NCBI GenBank assembly: GCA_007692455.1
Contig: RECC01000051.1
Location: 1 to 61,253 of the forward strand
From: Alkalibacterium sp.
GTDB taxonomy: Bacteria; Bacillota; Bacilli; Lactobacillales; Carnobacteriaceae_A
Length of the DNA stretch: 61,253 nt
Reading direction: 5' to 3'
Shown here: one piece after another, positions 19,525 to 31,674 of the stretch
How positions within the stretch are numbered: the first letter of the stretch is position 1
Layout: each line of letters opens with the position of its first letter
Notes under the pieces: model-generated
What the model was told of the DNA's origin: nothing
Databases searched by the model: none
Seen by the model: the letters and a program-made list of their open reading frames with translations, nothing else
Program-made: the position numbers and the translations under genes

Positions 19525-21609
19525 TTACTGTCCGCCGTTTTTCTTGATGATCTCTTCAGCAATGCTCTTAGGCACTTGCTCATAGTGATCAAATTGCATT
19601 GTAAATGTTCCGCGACCTTGAGTTGCAGAACGCAATGCAGTTGCGTAACCGAACATTTCTGCTAGTGGAATGCTTCCTCTAACAACTGTTGCGTTTCCGC
19701 GTTGTTCAGAACCTTCGATATTTCCGCGACGAGCAGAAATGTGGCCCATGATGTCTCCCATGTAATCTTCAGGTACAGTGATTTCAACAGCCATCATTGG
19801 CTCAAGAATTACTGCGCCTGCTTTTTGAGCAGCATTTTTAAGTGACAGTGAAGCAGCAACTTTAAATGCAGTCTCATTTGAGTCGACATCGTGGTAAGAT
19901 CCGTCATATAGTTTAGCCTTAACGTCTACTAATGGATAACCGGCAAGAACACCGTTGTCCAGTGACGCTTCAAGACCAGATTTAACTGCTGGGATGTATT
20001 CACGTGGAACAACCCCACCAACGATTGCATCTTCGAATTCGAAACCTGCTCCTTCTTCGTTTGGAGTAAATTCAATCCATACGTGACCGAATTGACCTTT
20101 ACCACCAGACTGACGAACAAATTTACCTTCGGATTGAACCTGTTTGGTGAATGTTTCACGGTAAGATACTTGAGGTGCTCCAACGTTCGCTTCAACTTTG
20201 AACTCACGTTTCATACGGTCAACGATGATGTCCAAGTGCAGCTCACCCATACCAGCGATGATTGTTTCGCCAGTTTCGTGATCTGTTTCAGCACGGAAAG
20301 TTGGATCCTCTTCAGCAAGTTTTTGAAGAGCAATACCCATTTTATCCTGGTCTGCTTTTGATTTAGGCTCAATAGCAACCTGGATTACAGGCTCAGGGAA
20401 TTCCATTGATTCAAGGATAACTGGGTGATCCAAGTCACATAGAGTATCTCCTGTTGTTGTGTCTTTAAGACCAACGGCAGCAGCGATATCTCCAGAGAAC
20501 ACTTCTGAAATCTCTTCACGAGAGTTCGCGTGCATCTGTAGGATACGACCGACACGCTCACGCGTATCTTTTGTTGCGTTAAGGATGTAAGAACCTGATT
20601 CCAATGTACCTGAGTACACACGGAAGAAAGTCAGACGTCCAACGAACGGGTCTGTCGCTACTTTAAATGCTAAAGCTGAGAATGACTGGTCATCTCCTGC
20701 TTCAACTTTGATTGTAGTTTCTTCATCTCTTTGTTTGTGACCAACGATGGCACGAACATCTAGAGGAGATGGCAGATAATCTACAACAGCATCCAGAAGT
20801 AACTGAACACCTTTGTTCTTGAAGGCAGAACCAACAAGTACAGGGTAGAAGTCTACACTTAGAGTTGCTTTACGAATACCCGCTTTAAGCTGTTCTTCAG
20901 AGATTTCTTCTCCTTCAAGGTATTGCATCATGAGTTCTTCGTCCATGTCTGCAACGCCTTCAATAAGCTTAGTACGCCATTCTTGAGCAAGTTCCATGTG
21001 ATCTTCAGGAATGTCCTCTTCAGTAATCTCAGTACCTAAGTCATTACCGTACATGTATGCTTTCATTTTAACTAAGTCGATAATACCGACGAAGTCATCT
21101 TCAGCACCAATTGGCAATTGAATTGGGTGAGCATTAGCCTGCAGACGGTCATGCAATGTTTCGTTAGCATGCAGGAAGTCTGCACCTAATTTATCCATTT
21201 TGTTGACGAATACTACACGAGGTACGCCGTAAGTAGTTGCTTGGCGCCATACAGTTTCTGTCTGTGGTTCAACACCTGACTGTGCATCCAATACAGCAAC
21301 AGCTCCATCTAGTACACGTAATGAACGTTCTACCTCAACGGTAAAGTCCACGTGTCCAGGAGTGTCGATGATGTTAACACGGTGGTTGTTCCACTGGGCA
21401 GTTGTCGCAGCGGAAGTAATGGTAATTCCACGCTCTTGTTCCTGCTCCATCCAGTCCATTTGTGAAGCACCTTCGTGTGTTTCACCAATTTTGTGGATTC
21501 GGCCAGTGTAATAAAGGATACGCTCAGTCGTGGTAGTTTTACCAGCATCGATGTGCGCCATGATTCCGATATTACGTGTCTTCTCTAGCGGAAATTTTCT
21601 TTTAGCCAC
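19525..21609 (-). CDS. fusA: Elongation factor G
   Basis: The translocation GTPase. It has 694 residues with the GTPase motifs [10 protein letters not shown] (about 18-27), DTPGHVDFT (about 82-90) and NKMD (about 136-139). Domains III-V follow, including GMGELHLDI and the [16 protein letters not shown] segment. The start is GTG at 21607-21609, preceded by AGAGAGGTGTAA. It is the third gene of the str operon, 124 bases from rpsG. Confidence 0.98.
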   Translation of the reverse strand: MAKRKFPLEKTRNIGIMAHIDAGKTTTTERILYYTGRIHKIGETHEGASQMDWMEQEQERGITITSAATTAQWNNHRVNIIDTPGHVDFTVEVERSLRVLDGAVAVLDAQSGVEPQTETVWRQATTYGVPRVVFVNKMDKLGADFLHANETLHDRLQANAHPIQLPIGAEDDFVGIIDLVKMKAYMYGNDLGTEITEEDIPEDHMELAQEWRTKLIEGVADMDEELMMQYLEGEEISEEQLKAGIRKATLSVDFYPVLVGSAFKNKGVQLLLDAVVDYLPSPLDVRAIVGHKQRDEETTIKVEAGDDQSFSALAFKVATDPFVGRLTFFRVYSGTLESGSYILNATKDTRERVGRILQMHANSREEISEVFSGDIAAAVGLKDTTTGDTLCDLDHPVILESMEFPEPVIQVAIEPKSKADQDKMGIALQKLAEEDPTFRAETDHETGETIIAGMGELHLDIIVDRMKREFKVEANVGAPQVSYRETFTKQVQSEGKFVRQSGGKGQFGHVWIEFTPNEEGAGFEFEDAIVGGVVPREYIPAVKSGLEASLDNGVLAGYPLVDVKAKLYDGSYHDVDSNETAFKVAASLSLKNAAQKAGAVILEPMMAVEITVPEDYMGDIMGHISARRGNIEGSEQRGNATVVRGSIPLAEMFGYATALRSATQGRGTFTMQFDHYEQVPKSIAEEIIKKNGGQ

Positions 21610-21733
21610 TAATCGTTACACCTCTCTTTGATAAATTAAATCATGTTTCCATGAATTCGGATAATCTAACGGGAAGCTGGGGCAGCATTACCGCACAGAA
21701 AATTCTATGCGGCAATACCATGTGCACCAGATT

Positions 21734-22204
21734 TTACCAGCGGTAGTGAGCAAATGCTTTGTTTGCTTCAGCCATACGGTGGATTTCTTCACGTTTACGA
21801 ACAGCAGCACCAGTATTGTTTGCTGCGTCCATGATTTCTTTAGCTAATCTGTCTTCCATGGTGTTTTCACCACGTAGACGTGCATAGTTAACTAACCAGC
21901 GTAACGCTAGAGTCGTACGACGATCAGGACGTACTTCTACAGGCACTTGGTAGTTAGAACCTCCTACACGACGAGCTTTAACTTCTAATACAGGCATGAT
22001 GTTTTTCAGTGCTTGTTCAAACACTTCCATAGGGTCATTTCCTGTTTGTTCTTTAATTTGATCAAATGCATCATACAAAATCGTTGATGCTTTTCCGCGT
22101 TTACCGTCAACCATCAAACGGTTGATTAAACGGGAAACCAATTTAGAATTGTACATTGGATCTGGCAATACATCACGTTTTGTTACAGGACCTTTACGAG
22201 GCAT
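21734..22204 (-). CDS. rpsG: 30S ribosomal protein S7
   Basis: S7 organises the 3' domain of 16S rRNA and lies at the E site. It has 156 residues, [20 protein letters not shown] at the start and [14 protein letters not shown] at the end. In Escherichia coli, S7 represses the str operon by binding the rpsL-rpsG gap; here that gap is 90 bases, and no equivalent site is evident. Confidence 0.98.
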   Translation of the reverse strand: MPRKGPVTKRDVLPDPMYNSKLVSRLINRLMVDGKRGKASTILYDAFDQIKEQTGNDPMEVFEQALKNIMPVLEVKARRVGGSNYQVPVEVRPDRRTTLALRWLVNYARLRGENTMEDRLAKEIMDAANNTGAAVRKREEIHRMAEANKAFAHYRW

Positions 22205-22294
22205 TCAAATTCCTCCTTTCGGGAATAGTTTTTCAGATTTTGGAAGCTGAGCTTGACGCCTCACTTCACTTTTAGTTTTAGTTTTAATTAAGAA

Positions 22295-22705
22295 TTATTT
22301 TGCTCTCTTTGTTCCGTATTTAGAACGACCTTGTTTACGGTCTGATACTCCAGCAGTATCAAGCGCACCACGAACGATGTGGTAACGTACTCCCGGCAAG
22401 TCTTTTACTCGACCACCACGGATAAGTACTACACTGTGTTCCTGCAAGTTGTGTCCTTCACCCGGAATATAAGCAGTTACTTCGATCATGTTTGATAGAC
22501 GCACACGAGCGTATTTACGTAACGCTGAGTTAGGTTTTTTAGGAGTCATTGTTCCGACACGAGTACAAACACCACGTTTCTGTGGAGAGTATACTGTTGT
22601 CTGTTTACGTTTTTGAGTGTTGTACCCTTTGTTCAACGCAGGTGACTCAGATTTACTAATTTTTGATTTACGAGGCTTACGGATTAGTTGATTCATTGTA
22701 GGCAT
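22295..22705 (-). CDS. rpsL: 30S ribosomal protein S12
   Basis: S12 is at the decoding centre. The start is the ATG at 22703-22705 ([16 protein letters not shown]), which follows GGAAGGAGGAAACATCAAT; upstream codons in frame run through the ribosome binding site. The 136 residues include [15 protein letters not shown] and [12 protein letters not shown]. The lysine in TPKKPNS, whose change gives streptomycin resistance elsewhere, is the ordinary residue. It is the first gene of the str operon. Confidence 0.97.
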   Translation of the reverse strand: MPTMNQLIRKPRKSKISKSESPALNKGYNTQKRKQTTVYSPQKRGVCTRVGTMTPKKPNSALRKYARVRLSNMIEVTAYIPGEGHNLQEHSVVLIRGGRVKDLPGVRYHIVRGALDTAGVSDRKQGRSKYGTKRAK

Positions 22706-22940
22706 ATTGATGTTTCCTCCTTCCATATATTCTTTGAAAATAACATTCTTCTAGGTCCACACATCCAGGTGGTTCTTTTTTTAGCAAAAAAGAATAATCG
22801 CAATGAAGCGACATCGCATTGCCTTCAAAAACCATTGATATGCAGCGTTATTCGGCTCTTATGCGCCAGTCAGAACGACTGTAAACTCTAATTGAGCTAG
22901 ACGAATCTAGAACAGGAATCTGTACACAAAAGCACCTATA
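22706..22940 (-). promoter_or_regulatory. rpsL leader
   Basis: About 235 bases of untranslated leader precede rpsL. It contains local inverted repeats, for example TCTAG...CTAGA near 22896-22912, and a run of seven T at 22775-22781 facing AAAAAAG. No match to a named riboswitch or leader was recognised, and no gene is supported. Confidence 0.45.
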
Positions 22941-22942
22941 GC

Positions 22943-22971
22943 ATAATACCATGACCATAGAGTGTTGTCAA
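22943..22971 (-). promoter_or_regulatory. Strong SigA promoter of the str operon
   Basis: On the minus strand a consensus -35 TTGACA (22966-22971), a 17-base spacer ending TGG (extended -10) and TATTAT (22943-22948). It is the only good promoter in the rpoC-rpsL gap. Confidence 0.9.
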
Positions 22972-23008
22972 CATTCTCTCGAAACTTTTATGATAAATAA
23001 AGGTGGCG

Positions 23009-23030
23009 GGAGCAGCATCTTGGCTGCTCC
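23009..23030 (-). terminator. Terminator after rpoC
   Basis: GGAGCAGC pairs with GCTGCTCC (23009-23016 and 23023-23030), 20 bases after the rpoC stop codon. The minus-strand tail CGCCACCTTTATTT is only weakly T-rich, so efficiency is uncertain. Confidence 0.65.
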
Positions 23031-23048
23031 GTCTCCTCTATCTCTATT

Positions 23049-26000
23049 TTACTCTTCAGTCTTTTCAGCAGCTGGTGAATCTTCACTGATGCTGTAGACA
23101 TTTTCGCTGACTACGCCAACTTCTTTTGGTTCCATATCATTATAGACTTTCATACCTGTTCCGGCTGGAATAGATTTACCAATAATGACATTCTCTTTCA
23201 ATCCGATCAGCTTGTCATTCTTACCGCGAATGGCAGCATCTGTCAGGACACGTGTTGTTTCCTGGAAGGATGCAGCTGACAAGAAACTGTTTGTTTCTAG
23301 TGAAGCTTTAGTAATACCCAACAGAATTGGACGACCTGTCGCCGGCAAGCCACCAGACAGAAGTGTAGATTTGTTCGCTTCCTTGAAGTCGTAGATATCT
23401 ACGAGGCTTCCTGGAAGAATGCTGGTGTCACCTGGATCCATGACTCTCACTTTTTGAAGCATCTGGCGAACCATTACTTCGATGTGTTTGTCTCCGATTT
23501 CCACCCCTTGACTTCGGTAAGCGTACTGTACTTCCTGCAGCATATAGTTCTGCAGTTTCAGCACGTTACTTACAGCAAGTAGCTGTTTCGGTTCGATAGA
23601 CCCTTCATTCAGTCCGTCTCCACGTTCCACATAGCTGCCTTCTTTAACTTTTAGACGGGCATTAATTGCCAGTGTGTACGTACGCGTATCTGTTGCACCT
23701 TTAATGGTGATTTCTTTTGTTCTCTCGCTAGGGTTTTCCTCAATGGAAATAACTTCTCCGGAAACTTCAGAGATAGTCGCAACCCCTTTAGGATTTCTTG
23801 CTTCAAATATTTCCTGAACACGCGGAAGACCTTGTGTAATATCGTCTCCGGCAACTCCACCTGTGTGGAATGTACGCATGGTCAACTGTGTTCCCGGTTC
23901 TCCGATTGACTGGGCAGCGATTGTTCCGACTGCTTCGCCAACTTCAACTTCACGGCCAGTTGCCAGGTTACGTCCATAACACTTCTTACATACACCGTGA
24001 TTGGTGTTACATGTAAAGACGGAACGGATAGTGACCTGTTCGATGCCTGAATTCACAATAACTTTAGCGATATCTTCAGTAATCAGATCGTTTTCACGTA
24101 CCAGAATGTCACCAGTTTCAGGGTGCTTAACTGTCTTACGTGCATAACGTCCGATAATACGTTCTTCAAGTCCTTCAATTTCTTCTGAACCGTCACGAAT
24201 CGTTTCCGCATCCAGACCACGTTTTGTGCCACAGTCTTCTTCACGGATAATAACGTCTTGTGCAACGTCAACTAGACGACGCGTCAAGTAACCTGAGTCG
24301 GCTGTCTTAAGGGCCGTATCAGTCATTCCTTTACGGGCACCGTGAGTAGAAATGAACATCTCTAAAACGGACAGACCTTCACGGAAGTTGGATGTAATCG
24401 GCAGTTCCATGATTCGTCCACTCGGCGCTGCCATCAGTCCACGCATACCCGCTAACTGGGTAAAGTTGGAGATGTTACCACGAGCTCCGGAATCACTCAT
24501 CATGAAGATATTGTTGTGGTGATCAAGTGTATTCATCAAGTGATTCTGGATGATGTCTTTCGTCTTCGTCCAGACTTCAATAACAGCAGTATAACGCTCT
24601 TCTTCAGTAATCAGACCACGACGGTGTGACGCATTGATGCGGTCGACCTGATTGTGAGCCTGCTCAAGGATTTCCCCTTTTTCTTCAAGATGGGAAATAT
24701 CAGCAATACCTACTGTAATACCGGACTTAGTAGAATACTTGTAACCAAGGTTTTTCATTTTATCCAGCATCTTAGATGTTTCAGTTACTTGGAATCGTTT
24801 AAAGACTTCGGCAATGACATTACTGAAGTTTTTCTTCTTAAATGGTGAAACCAATTCAGCATCCTGAATGTGTTTCACAATATCTGTTCCATATGGTACG
24901 AAGTACTTGTCAGGTGTCTGCTTTTCCAGATTTGCCTGAGTCGGTTCGTTCAAGTATGGAAACTCCGGAGGCATGATTTCGTTAAAAATCAGCTTACCGA
25001 CAGTCGTTACCAGATATTTGCCTTTCTGCCATTCTGTAAATGGCTTGTTCGGCAAGGATGACGTATGCACGGCAATTCTTGAATGCAAGTGTACATAGCC
25101 TGTCTGATAAGCCTGTAGTGCTTCAGCGTGGCTGGAGAAAATCATACCTTCTCCGATTTTACCTTTATCTTCCATAGTCAGGTAATAGTTACCTAAAACC
25201 ATATCCTGGGAAGGTGTTACAACTGGCTTACCATCTTTAGGATTCAAGATGTTCTGTGCACCCAGCATTAAAATGCGGGCTTCAGCTTGTGCTTCATCAC
25301 TTAAAGGAACGTGAACAGCCATTTGGTCTCCATCAAAGTCAGCGTTATACGCTTCACATACTAACGGGTGAAGACGGATTGCTTTTCCTTCGACAAGTAC
25401 CGGTTCAAATGCCTGAATACCTAATCGGTGAAGAGTAGGTGCACGGTTAAGAAGAACTGGGTGTTCGCGGATAACGTCCTGGAGTACTGCCCAGACCTCG
25501 TCATCCATGCGCTCAACTTTACGTTTCGCATTTTTGATGTTATTGGCAATTTCTCTGGCAACCAGTTCTCTCATGACAAATGGTTTAAACAGTTCGATAG
25601 CCATTTCTTTCGGCAGTCCACACTGGTACATTTTCAGACTTGGTCCAACTACGATAACCGAACGACCGGAATAGTCGACACGTTTACCCAGCAAGTTCTG
25701 ACGGAAACGTCCCTGCTTCCCTTTCAGCATGTGTGAAAGAGATTTAAGCGGTCGGTTACCCGGTCCGGTAACTGCACGTCCACGACGGCCGTTATCGACT
25801 AATGCATCGACAGCTTCCTGCAGCATACGCTTCTCATTTTGAACAATGATGTGCGGTGCATTTAGATCAAGCAGTCGTTTCAGACGGTTGTTACGGTTGA
25901 TGACTCGACGGTATAAGTCGTTCAAGTCACTTGTTGCGAAACGTCCACCTTCAAGCTGTACCATCGGTCTCAACTCTGGAGGAATAATTGGCACAACATC

Positions 26001-26684
26001 CATAACCATCCATGCCGGATCATTTCCTGAATTTCTGAATGCTTCAAGAATATCCAGACGACGAATAGCACGTGTACGTTTCTGTCCAGTTGCTGACTGA
26101 AGAAGTTCTTTTAATTCAGCGACTTCTTCTACTAGTTTGACATCATTTAAGAGTGTCTTAATAGCTTCAGCACCAATTTCAGCCTGAAACGCATTGCCGT
26201 ATTGTGCACGGCGTTCACGGTATTCTCTTTCGGTCATCAGTTGTTTCTTTTCAAGTGGTGTATCACCCGGTTCAGTTACAACGTATGATGCAAAATAGAT
26301 AATTTCTTCAAGTGCACGGGGTGACATGTCGAGGACAAGTCCCATACGACTCGGAATACCTTTAAAGTACCAGATGTGTGTGACAGGTGCTGCCAGTTCC
26401 AAATGTCCCATACGTTCACGACGTACTTTAGACTTGGTTACTTCAACGCCACAACGGTCACAGACAATCCCTTTGTAATGCACACGCTTGTACTTCCCAC
26501 ATGAACATTCATAGTCTTTAGACGGTCCGAATATTCTCTCACAAAACAGTCCATCTTTTTCAGGTTTTAGTGTACGGTAATTAATTGTTTCTGGTTTTTT
26601 AACTTCTCCAAATGACCAGCTTCTAATCTTATCTGATGAAGCCAATCCTATCTGAATACTTTCGAATTTATTTACATCGATCAA
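23049..26684 (-). CDS. rpoC: DNA-directed RNA polymerase subunit beta'
   Basis: The catalytic clamp subunit. It has 1211 residues. The N-terminal zinc finger is [19 protein letters not shown] (about residues 60-78), the active-site motif NADFDGDQM (about 446-454) holds the three magnesium-binding aspartates, and a second four-cysteine site uses CGTK near 800 and [11 protein letters not shown] near 880. The start codon is TTG at 26682-26684, after GGGAGGTAGCCCC. The C-terminal tail is acidic ([11 protein letters not shown]). It follows rpoB by 105 bases. Confidence 0.98.
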   Translation of the reverse strand: MIDVNKFESIQIGLASSDKIRSWSFGEVKKPETINYRTLKPEKDGLFCERIFGPSKDYECSCGKYKRVHYKGIVCDRCGVEVTKSKVRRERMGHLELAAPVTHIWYFKGIPSRMGLVLDMSPRALEEIIYFASYVVTEPGDTPLEKKQLMTEREYRERRAQYGNAFQAEIGAEAIKTLLNDVKLVEEVAELKELLQSATGQKRTRAIRRLDILEAFRNSGNDPAWMVMDVVPIIPPELRPMVQLEGGRFATSDLNDLYRRVINRNNRLKRLLDLNAPHIIVQNEKRMLQEAVDALVDNGRRGRAVTGPGNRPLKSLSHMLKGKQGRFRQNLLGKRVDYSGRSVIVVGPSLKMYQCGLPKEMAIELFKPFVMRELVAREIANNIKNAKRKVERMDDEVWAVLQDVIREHPVLLNRAPTLHRLGIQAFEPVLVEGKAIRLHPLVCEAYNADFDGDQMAVHVPLSDEAQAEARILMLGAQNILNPKDGKPVVTPSQDMVLGNYYLTMEDKGKIGEGMIFSSHAEALQAYQTGYVHLHSRIAVHTSSLPNKPFTEWQKGKYLVTTVGKLIFNEIMPPEFPYLNEPTQANLEKQTPDKYFVPYGTDIVKHIQDAELVSPFKKKNFSNVIAEVFKRFQVTETSKMLDKMKNLGYKYSTKSGITVGIADISHLEEKGEILEQAHNQVDRINASHRRGLITEEERYTAVIEVWTKTKDIIQNHLMNTLDHHNNIFMMSDSGARGNISNFTQLAGMRGLMAAPSGRIMELPITSNFREGLSVLEMFISTHGARKGMTDTALKTADSGYLTRRLVDVAQDVIIREEDCGTKRGLDAETIRDGSEEIEGLEERIIGRYARKTVKHPETGDILVRENDLITEDIAKVIVNSGIEQVTIRSVFTCNTNHGVCKKCYGRNLATGREVEVGEAVGTIAAQSIGEPGTQLTMRTFHTGGVAGDDITQGLPRVQEIFEARNPKGVATISEVSGEVISIEENPSERTKEITIKGATDTRTYTLAINARLKVKEGSYVERGDGLNEGSIEPKQLLAVSNVLKLQNYMLQEVQYAYRSQGVEIGDKHIEVMVRQMLQKVRVMDPGDTSILPGSLVDIYDFKEANKSTLLSGGLPATGRPILLGITKASLETNSFLSAASFQETTRVLTDAAIRGKNDKLIGLKENVIIGKSIPAGTGMKVYNDMEPKEVGVVSENVYSISEDSPAAEKTEE

Positions 26685-26789
26685 AGGGGCTACCTCCCTT
26701 TAGTAGATTACAGAGCTGCCCTAGTGCTCCTGTTTGTTCATAGATGACGGGAGAGAAGGTCACTATCTGACCTTCTCCTGTCCATCTGA

Positions 26790-29700
26790 TTATTCCTGTT
26801 CCTGCTGTTCAGCGGCTTCTTCCGCTTCACTTTCAGCACGCGCCAGATCTTCTTTTTCTTTGGCTTCTACCGCACGCTTTTCATCTTGTTCTTTTTTCAT
26901 TTTTTCAAGTGAATCGACATTGCCGAATTCATCATCTTCGTCGCTGTCCTGCAAGTCAATCGGCTCTTTATTGATGTCGAGAACTTTAAGGTCCAGTCCA
27001 AGTGACTGAAGTTCCTTAACTAATACGCGGAACGATTCAGGTACACCCGGTTTCGGAATTTTCTCACCTTTAACGATAGCTTCGTACGTTTTCACACGTC
27101 CGACAACATCATCTGATTTATAAGTTAGAATTTCCTGAAGGGTATAGGCTGCTCCATAGGCTTCAAGCGCCCAAACTTCCATCTCACCAAATCGCTGTCC
27201 ACCGAACTGAGCTTTACCACCAAGTGGCTGCTGAGTTACGAGTGAGTACGGTCCAGTTGAACGTGCGTGAAGTTTGTCATCAACCATGTGCGCCAGTTTG
27301 ATGAAGTACATGACTCCAACTGACACTTTGTTGTCGAACTCTTCACCTGTACGTCCGTCAAACAGAACAGTTTTTGCATCATCGTCCATGCCCGCTTCTT
27401 TAATCGTTTCCCAGACTTCATCTTCATTTGCACCGTCAAATACCGGTGAAGCGATGTGAATACCCAGTTTACGCGCGGCCATACCCATATGAAGCTCAAT
27501 AACCTGTCCAATATTCATACGAGACGGTACCCCTAATGGGTTAAGCATAATATCGACTGGCGTTCCATCAGGCATAAATGGCATGTCTTCTTCCGGAAGA
27601 ATCAGGGAAACAACACCTTTGTTTCCGTGACGTCCAGCCATTTTATCCCCTACATTAATCTTACGTTTCTGAACGATAAAGACACGAACGAGGTAATTGA
27701 CGCCTGGAGACAGTTCGTCACCGGCTTCACGCGTAAATATTTTCACGTCGTGAACAATTCCGCCCCCACCGTGAGGTACACGAAGGGAAGTGTCTCTTAC
27801 TTCACGGGCTTTTTCTCCAAAGATGGCATGCAGAAGTTTTTCTTCCGCAGACAATTCGGATACCCCTTTAGGCGTTACTTTACCGACAAGGATATCGCCG
27901 TCATGCACTTCAGCACCAATTCTGACAATACCACGGTCATCCAGGTCTTTCAGTGCATCTTCACCAACGTTTGGCAGTTCTCTTGTAATTTCTTCAGGTC
28001 CCAGTTTAGTGTCACGGGCTTCTGATTCATATTCTTCAATATGAATGGAAGTGTAAACATCATCTTTAACCAGACGTTCTGACATGATAACCGCATCTTC
28101 AAAGTTATAGCCGTCAAATGTAGTGAAGGCAATCAGCGGATTACGTCCTAGTGCCATTTCACCATTTTCCATGGATGGGCCATCTGCTAAGATATCGCCT
28201 TTGTCCACTTGTTCGCCGTGTCTGACTAATGCACGCTGGTTGTAAGACGTACCTGCGTTTGATCGTTTAAATTTAGCAATATTGTAGTAATCCAGTGTTC
28301 CGTCTTCACGTCTGACTTTGACTTTATTCGCATCGACGTATTCAACGACACCAGGGTGTTCGGCAATGACAGCCGCTCCAGAGTCACGTGCGGCAGTGTG
28401 CTCGATACCAGTTCCGACAAGCGGTGCTTCCGGCTGCATTAACGGCACAGCCTGACGCTGCATGTTCGCACCCATCAGGGCACGGTTGGAGTCATCATTT
28501 TCAAGGAACGGAATACTTGCTGTCGCTACAGAAACAACCTGTTTAGGTGAAACGTCCATGTAGTCCATCAGTGAAGCATCCAGCTCTTCGTTGTTGTTTT
28601 TCGTACGAGCGAGTACCAGATCATTTTGGAATGACCCGTCTTCGTTAAGCGGTGCATTCGCCTGAGCAACAACAAACAAGTCCTCTTCATCTGCAGTCAA
28701 GTAATCAATGTGTTCAGTCACTTTACCGGTTTCTTTGTCTACTCGACGGTAAGGCGTTTCAATAAATCCAAATTCATTAATTTTAGCGTATGTTGATAAA
28801 CTGTTGATTAGCCCGATGTTTGGTCCCTCAGGCGTTTCGATCGGACACATACGGCCATAGTGAGAATAGTGAACGTCTCGCACTTCATAACCGGCACGGT
28901 CACGCGTCAATCCACCCGGTCCTAATGCAGACAGACGTCTCTTGTGAGTCAGCTCGCCCAGTGGGTTGGTCTGATCCATGAACTGAGACAGCTGTGAAGA
29001 ACCGAAGAATTCTTTAATAGAAGCAACGACCGGTCTGATGTTAACCAGCTGTTGAGGCGTGGTTGTTGACGTGTCCTGAATAGACATACGTTCACGCACC
29101 ACACGCTCCATACGGGATAAACCGATACGGAATTGATTCTGCAGCAGTTCGCCTACTGAACGGATACGTCTGTTTCCTAAGTGGTCGATGTCGTCAGTTT
29201 CTCCGACACCTTCCTGTAAGTTAAAGAAGTAGCTCATAGATGCAATCATGTCTGCCGGAATGATATACTTCACTTCACGGTCAGGATTAGCATTTCCGAT
29301 GACATTAATGACACGGTCACTGTCCTGAGGTGAGTAAACTTTTACAATCTGCAAATCAATTGGTTCTGGAACGACACCTTCATCTGAAGGATGCAGTGTA
29401 ACAGAGTTCAATCCATTGTCCAGACGCGGTCCTAATTCATCCATGACTTCACGGTTGATTAGCGTGCCTTCTTTTGCAACGATTTCGCCGGTTTCACTGT
29501 CAACCAGTGTTTCAGCCAGCGTCAGTCCCATCAAACGGTTTTTAAGATCCAGTTTTTTGTTCATCTTGTAACGACCAACGCGAGCGAGGTCATAACGTTT
29601 AGGATCGAAGAAACGTGTGGTCAAAAGACTTCTAGAAGAATCAGCTGTTTTAGGCTCTCCTGGACGCAGACGCTCATAGACATCTTTCAATGCCTCTTCA

Positions 29701-30401
29701 ACACGAGAGTCAGAAGAGTTTTTGTGTACATCTTTTTCTACAGTAGCCAGAAGACTTTCGTTTGATCCGAAGATATCCAGAATCTCATCGTCAGATCCGA
29801 ATCCTAATGCACGAACGAGTACGCTTAATGGAATCTTACGCGTACGGTCAATACGGACATTTGAAAGACCTTTTGAATCTGTTTCATATTCCAGCCATGC
29901 TCCACGGTTAGGAATAACCGTTGAACCGAAGCCTTCCAGACCATTTTTCTCAACTTTAGGGCTGAAATACACACCCGGTGAACGAACAAGCTGAGAAACA
30001 ATAACACGTTCAGCACCATTGATGATGAACGTTCCCTGGTTAGTCATTAACGGGAAGTCTCCGAAGAATACTTCCTGCTCCTTAACTTCCCCAGTCTCCT
30101 GATTGATTAAGCGGAGTTTTACATATAATGGCGCAGAATAGTTTGCGTCATGCTGTCTCGCTTCATCTACAGAATATTTAGGGTCCTGCAATTTATAGTC
30201 AGTGAATTCTAAAGATAAGTTCCCCGAGAAATCCTCGATAGGAGAAATATCTTTGAACATGTCTTTTAATCCTTCTTCTAAAAACCATCTGTACGAGTTA
30301 GTTTGAATCTCAATTAAATTCGGAAGTTCCAATACTTCTTTAATTCGTGAGTAACTTCTACGTGTACGGTGCTTGCCGTATTTCACATCTTGGCCTGCCA
30401 A
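26790..30401 (-). CDS. rpoB: DNA-directed RNA polymerase subunit beta
   Basis: The second-largest catalytic subunit. The start is set at TTG (30399-30401; [19 protein letters not shown]), eight bases from AGGGG and matching the TTG-started Bacillus protein; a GTG three codons earlier has no room for a ribosome binding site. The length is 1203 residues. The rifampicin region [17 protein letters not shown] and [14 protein letters not shown] is wild-type in appearance. The C-terminus carries a Lys/Glu-rich tail of about 50 residues ([10 protein letters not shown] at the end), typical of Firmicutes. Confidence 0.97.
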   Translation of the reverse strand: MAGQDVKYGKHRTRRSYSRIKEVLELPNLIEIQTNSYRWFLEEGLKDMFKDISPIEDFSGNLSLEFTDYKLQDPKYSVDEARQHDANYSAPLYVKLRLINQETGEVKEQEVFFGDFPLMTNQGTFIINGAERVIVSQLVRSPGVYFSPKVEKNGLEGFGSTVIPNRGAWLEYETDSKGLSNVRIDRTRKIPLSVLVRALGFGSDDEILDIFGSNESLLATVEKDVHKNSSDSRVEEALKDVYERLRPGEPKTADSSRSLLTTRFFDPKRYDLARVGRYKMNKKLDLKNRLMGLTLAETLVDSETGEIVAKEGTLINREVMDELGPRLDNGLNSVTLHPSDEGVVPEPIDLQIVKVYSPQDSDRVINVIGNANPDREVKYIIPADMIASMSYFFNLQEGVGETDDIDHLGNRRIRSVGELLQNQFRIGLSRMERVVRERMSIQDTSTTTPQQLVNIRPVVASIKEFFGSSQLSQFMDQTNPLGELTHKRRLSALGPGGLTRDRAGYEVRDVHYSHYGRMCPIETPEGPNIGLINSLSTYAKINEFGFIETPYRRVDKETGKVTEHIDYLTADEEDLFVVAQANAPLNEDGSFQNDLVLARTKNNNEELDASLMDYMDVSPKQVVSVATASIPFLENDDSNRALMGANMQRQAVPLMQPEAPLVGTGIEHTAARDSGAAVIAEHPGVVEYVDANKVKVRREDGTLDYYNIAKFKRSNAGTSYNQRALVRHGEQVDKGDILADGPSMENGEMALGRNPLIAFTTFDGYNFEDAVIMSERLVKDDVYTSIHIEEYESEARDTKLGPEEITRELPNVGEDALKDLDDRGIVRIGAEVHDGDILVGKVTPKGVSELSAEEKLLHAIFGEKAREVRDTSLRVPHGGGGIVHDVKIFTREAGDELSPGVNYLVRVFIVQKRKINVGDKMAGRHGNKGVVSLILPEEDMPFMPDGTPVDIMLNPLGVPSRMNIGQVIELHMGMAARKLGIHIASPVFDGANEDEVWETIKEAGMDDDAKTVLFDGRTGEEFDNKVSVGVMYFIKLAHMVDDKLHARSTGPYSLVTQQPLGGKAQFGGQRFGEMEVWALEAYGAAYTLQEILTYKSDDVVGRVKTYEAIVKGEKIPKPGVPESFRVLVKELQSLGLDLKVLDINKEPIDLQDSDEDDEFGNVDSLEKMKKEQDEKRAVEAKEKEDLARAESEAEEAAEQQEQE

Positions 30402-30665
30402 CCTCTTCACCCCTCATAAATAATCACTAGCCGTCATACTCAAAAGCAATTGCTGGTTTTGATCACCCGCTTTTATATTACAATTGCGTTACAATTGTTA
30501 ACAAAAGTTTAAAAACAGGGCATTTACCCTATTTTAGACCAAAAAAAATACAAAAGAGTCGTGAAAGAATCATCCTGAATCATCACACATTCTTTTGTTT
30601 TGCTTCAAAAACCGCGTCCGGACAATATTTCGCACGGGTTTTATTTTCATACTTTGTTTAGCGTC
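30402..30665 (-). promoter_or_regulatory. rpoB leader with attenuator-like hairpin
   Basis: The 270-base leader of rpoB holds a hairpin at 30550-30598. ACAAAAGA pairs with TCTTTTGT and GTCGTGA with TCACAC (one bulge), followed on the minus strand by a tail of eight T. That is the form of an intrinsic terminator placed before the gene, so readthrough may be controlled. A further T/A-rich hairpin region lies at 30600-30650. No coding region is supported. Confidence 0.55.
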
Positions 30666-30670
30666 TATTA

Positions 30671-30699
30671 AGTTTACACAAAAATCAAGTCTGTGTCAA
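30671..30699 (-). promoter_or_regulatory. Strong SigA promoter of rpoBC
   Basis: On the minus strand, TTGACA (30694-30699), 17 bases and TAAACT (30671-30676). ACACA and TGTGT within the spacer form a small inverted repeat. It begins 17 bases downstream of the rsmC terminator. Confidence 0.9.
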
Positions 30700-30715
30700 G
30701 GTTTTTCGAATGTTT

Positions 30716-30750
30716 AAAGCCCTGGATCGTAGTGACCGAACCAGGGCTTT
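30716..30750 (-). terminator. Terminator after rsmC
   Basis: AAAGCCCTGG and CCAGGGCTTT (30716-30725 and 30741-30750) form a ten-base stem around a 15-base loop, between the rsmC stop codon and the rpoB -35 box. The T-tail is short. Confidence 0.75.
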
Positions 30751-30763
30751 CTTTTCTATTTAA

Positions 30764-31366
30764 TTACTTAACTGACTGGAGAACCCAGTAACCTTTATCT
30801 AAACCGATTCGGGTGACATTCCCGTAAGTCTCTTCCATAACTTTCTTTGCACTCGGTGCCCCCTGCTTTTTCTGAATAACTATAATCAGTACTCCGCCGT
30901 CGACAAGGTGGTCTTTCGCATCGGTTATAATCTGGTGCACGGTCTGTTTACCGGCTCTTATAGGCGGATTGGAAAGCACTGCACCGTAATCTTTCTTGGT
31001 CACGTTATCGTAAACTGATGATTGAAAAATCGATACGTTTTTTATCCCGTTATTTTCTGCATTCTTTTTTGCCAGGTCCATTGCGCGTTCATTCACGTCA
31101 ATCATATTGATTTTAAGATTCGGATTAGCCTTGCCCAGCGACAAGCCGACTGGCCCGTAGCCGCAGCCGACATCCAACACGTTTCTGTTAGGAAACACAC
31201 TCTCATCGATTGCCTCGATCATGACCTGCGAACCAAAGTCCACGCGGTCTTTGGAGAATACACCTGCATCCGTCGTGAAGATGAGCTTATTCCCTTTTAG
31301 TGTCGCTTCGATTTCTTGTTCATTTTTTTTAGTATTCGGTTTGGATGTAAAATAGTGATCGGACAT
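30764..31366 (-). CDS. Class I SAM-dependent methyltransferase, RsmC type (YbxB)
   Basis: Likely methylates guanine in 16S rRNA, as RsmC does. The start is the ATG at 31364-31366 (MSDHYFTSKPNTK), after AGAGGAGACGCGAC, giving 200 residues; upstream in-frame codons lack a ribosome binding site. The SAM-binding motif is LDVGCGYGPVG and the catalytic motif is LSNPPIRAGK (NPPI), followed by GGVLIIVIQKKQGAPSAKK. In Bacillus the homologue ybxB lies between rplL and rpoB. Here it still precedes rpoB, but rplL has moved about 8 kb away. Confidence 0.92.
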   Translation of the reverse strand: MSDHYFTSKPNTKKNEQEIEATLKGNKLIFTTDAGVFSKDRVDFGSQVMIEAIDESVFPNRNVLDVGCGYGPVGLSLGKANPNLKINMIDVNERAMDLAKKNAENNGIKNVSIFQSSVYDNVTKKDYGAVLSNPPIRAGKQTVHQIITDAKDHLVDGGVLIIVIQKKQGAPSAKKVMEETYGNVTRIGLDKGYWVLQSVK

Positions 31367-31403
31367 GTCGCGTCTCCTCTTTTTCATATTAATCGTTAGT
31401 CCC

Positions 31404-31432
31404 AGTATACTATGCTGTGTAGTATGCGACAA
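31404..31432 (-). promoter_or_regulatory. SigA promoter of rsmC
   Basis: On the minus strand, TTGTCG (31427-31432), 17 bases and TATACT (31404-31409), 38 bases upstream of the start codon. Confidence 0.75.
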
Positions 31433-31446
31433 GACTAGCGGAATAG

Positions 31447-31628
31447 AGTTTAAATCTGTTTTGCATGCTGAACTTGAAAAATTGGCCTGCTGAATGGAGT
31501 TTGCACCTTTTTCAGACCTTCAAACTTTACCGAATGGAAAGCCCGTCTAGTTTGGGCTATCTCCGTAAAAGGAAACTTAAATTTTTCAATTAAAATTTGA
31601 AGTTTAAGAGAATTGGAAAGTTTAAACT
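31447..31628. repeat. Array 3: four units with AGTTT/AAACT boxes at a 51-bp pitch
   Basis: AGTTT occurs at 31447, 31498, 31549 and 31601, and its complement (A/G)AACT at 31470, 31522, 31573 and 31624; both boxes keep a 51-52 base pitch over four units. Because the two boxes alternate, each can pair with either neighbour. The best hairpin is at 31573-31605, where AAACTTAAATTTT pairs with a 14-base right arm (one bulge) around TCAATT. The interior sequence is otherwise poorly conserved. The array fills the gap from the fumC stop codon to the rsmC promoter; no gene is supported there. Confidence 0.6.
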
Positions 31629-31674
31629 GCATCCACCGAACTGAACTGCCTTCACTCTAGTATTCTCGTCCGTT

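Noticed and set aside
29722-29994. 90-codon open frame opposite rpoB
   Set aside because: Antisense of a highly conserved gene; composition follows rpoB codons.
31450-31632. Open frame of 60 codons on the minus strand over array 3
   Set aside because: No ribosome binding site, no family resemblance, and the repeat structure explains the sequence better.
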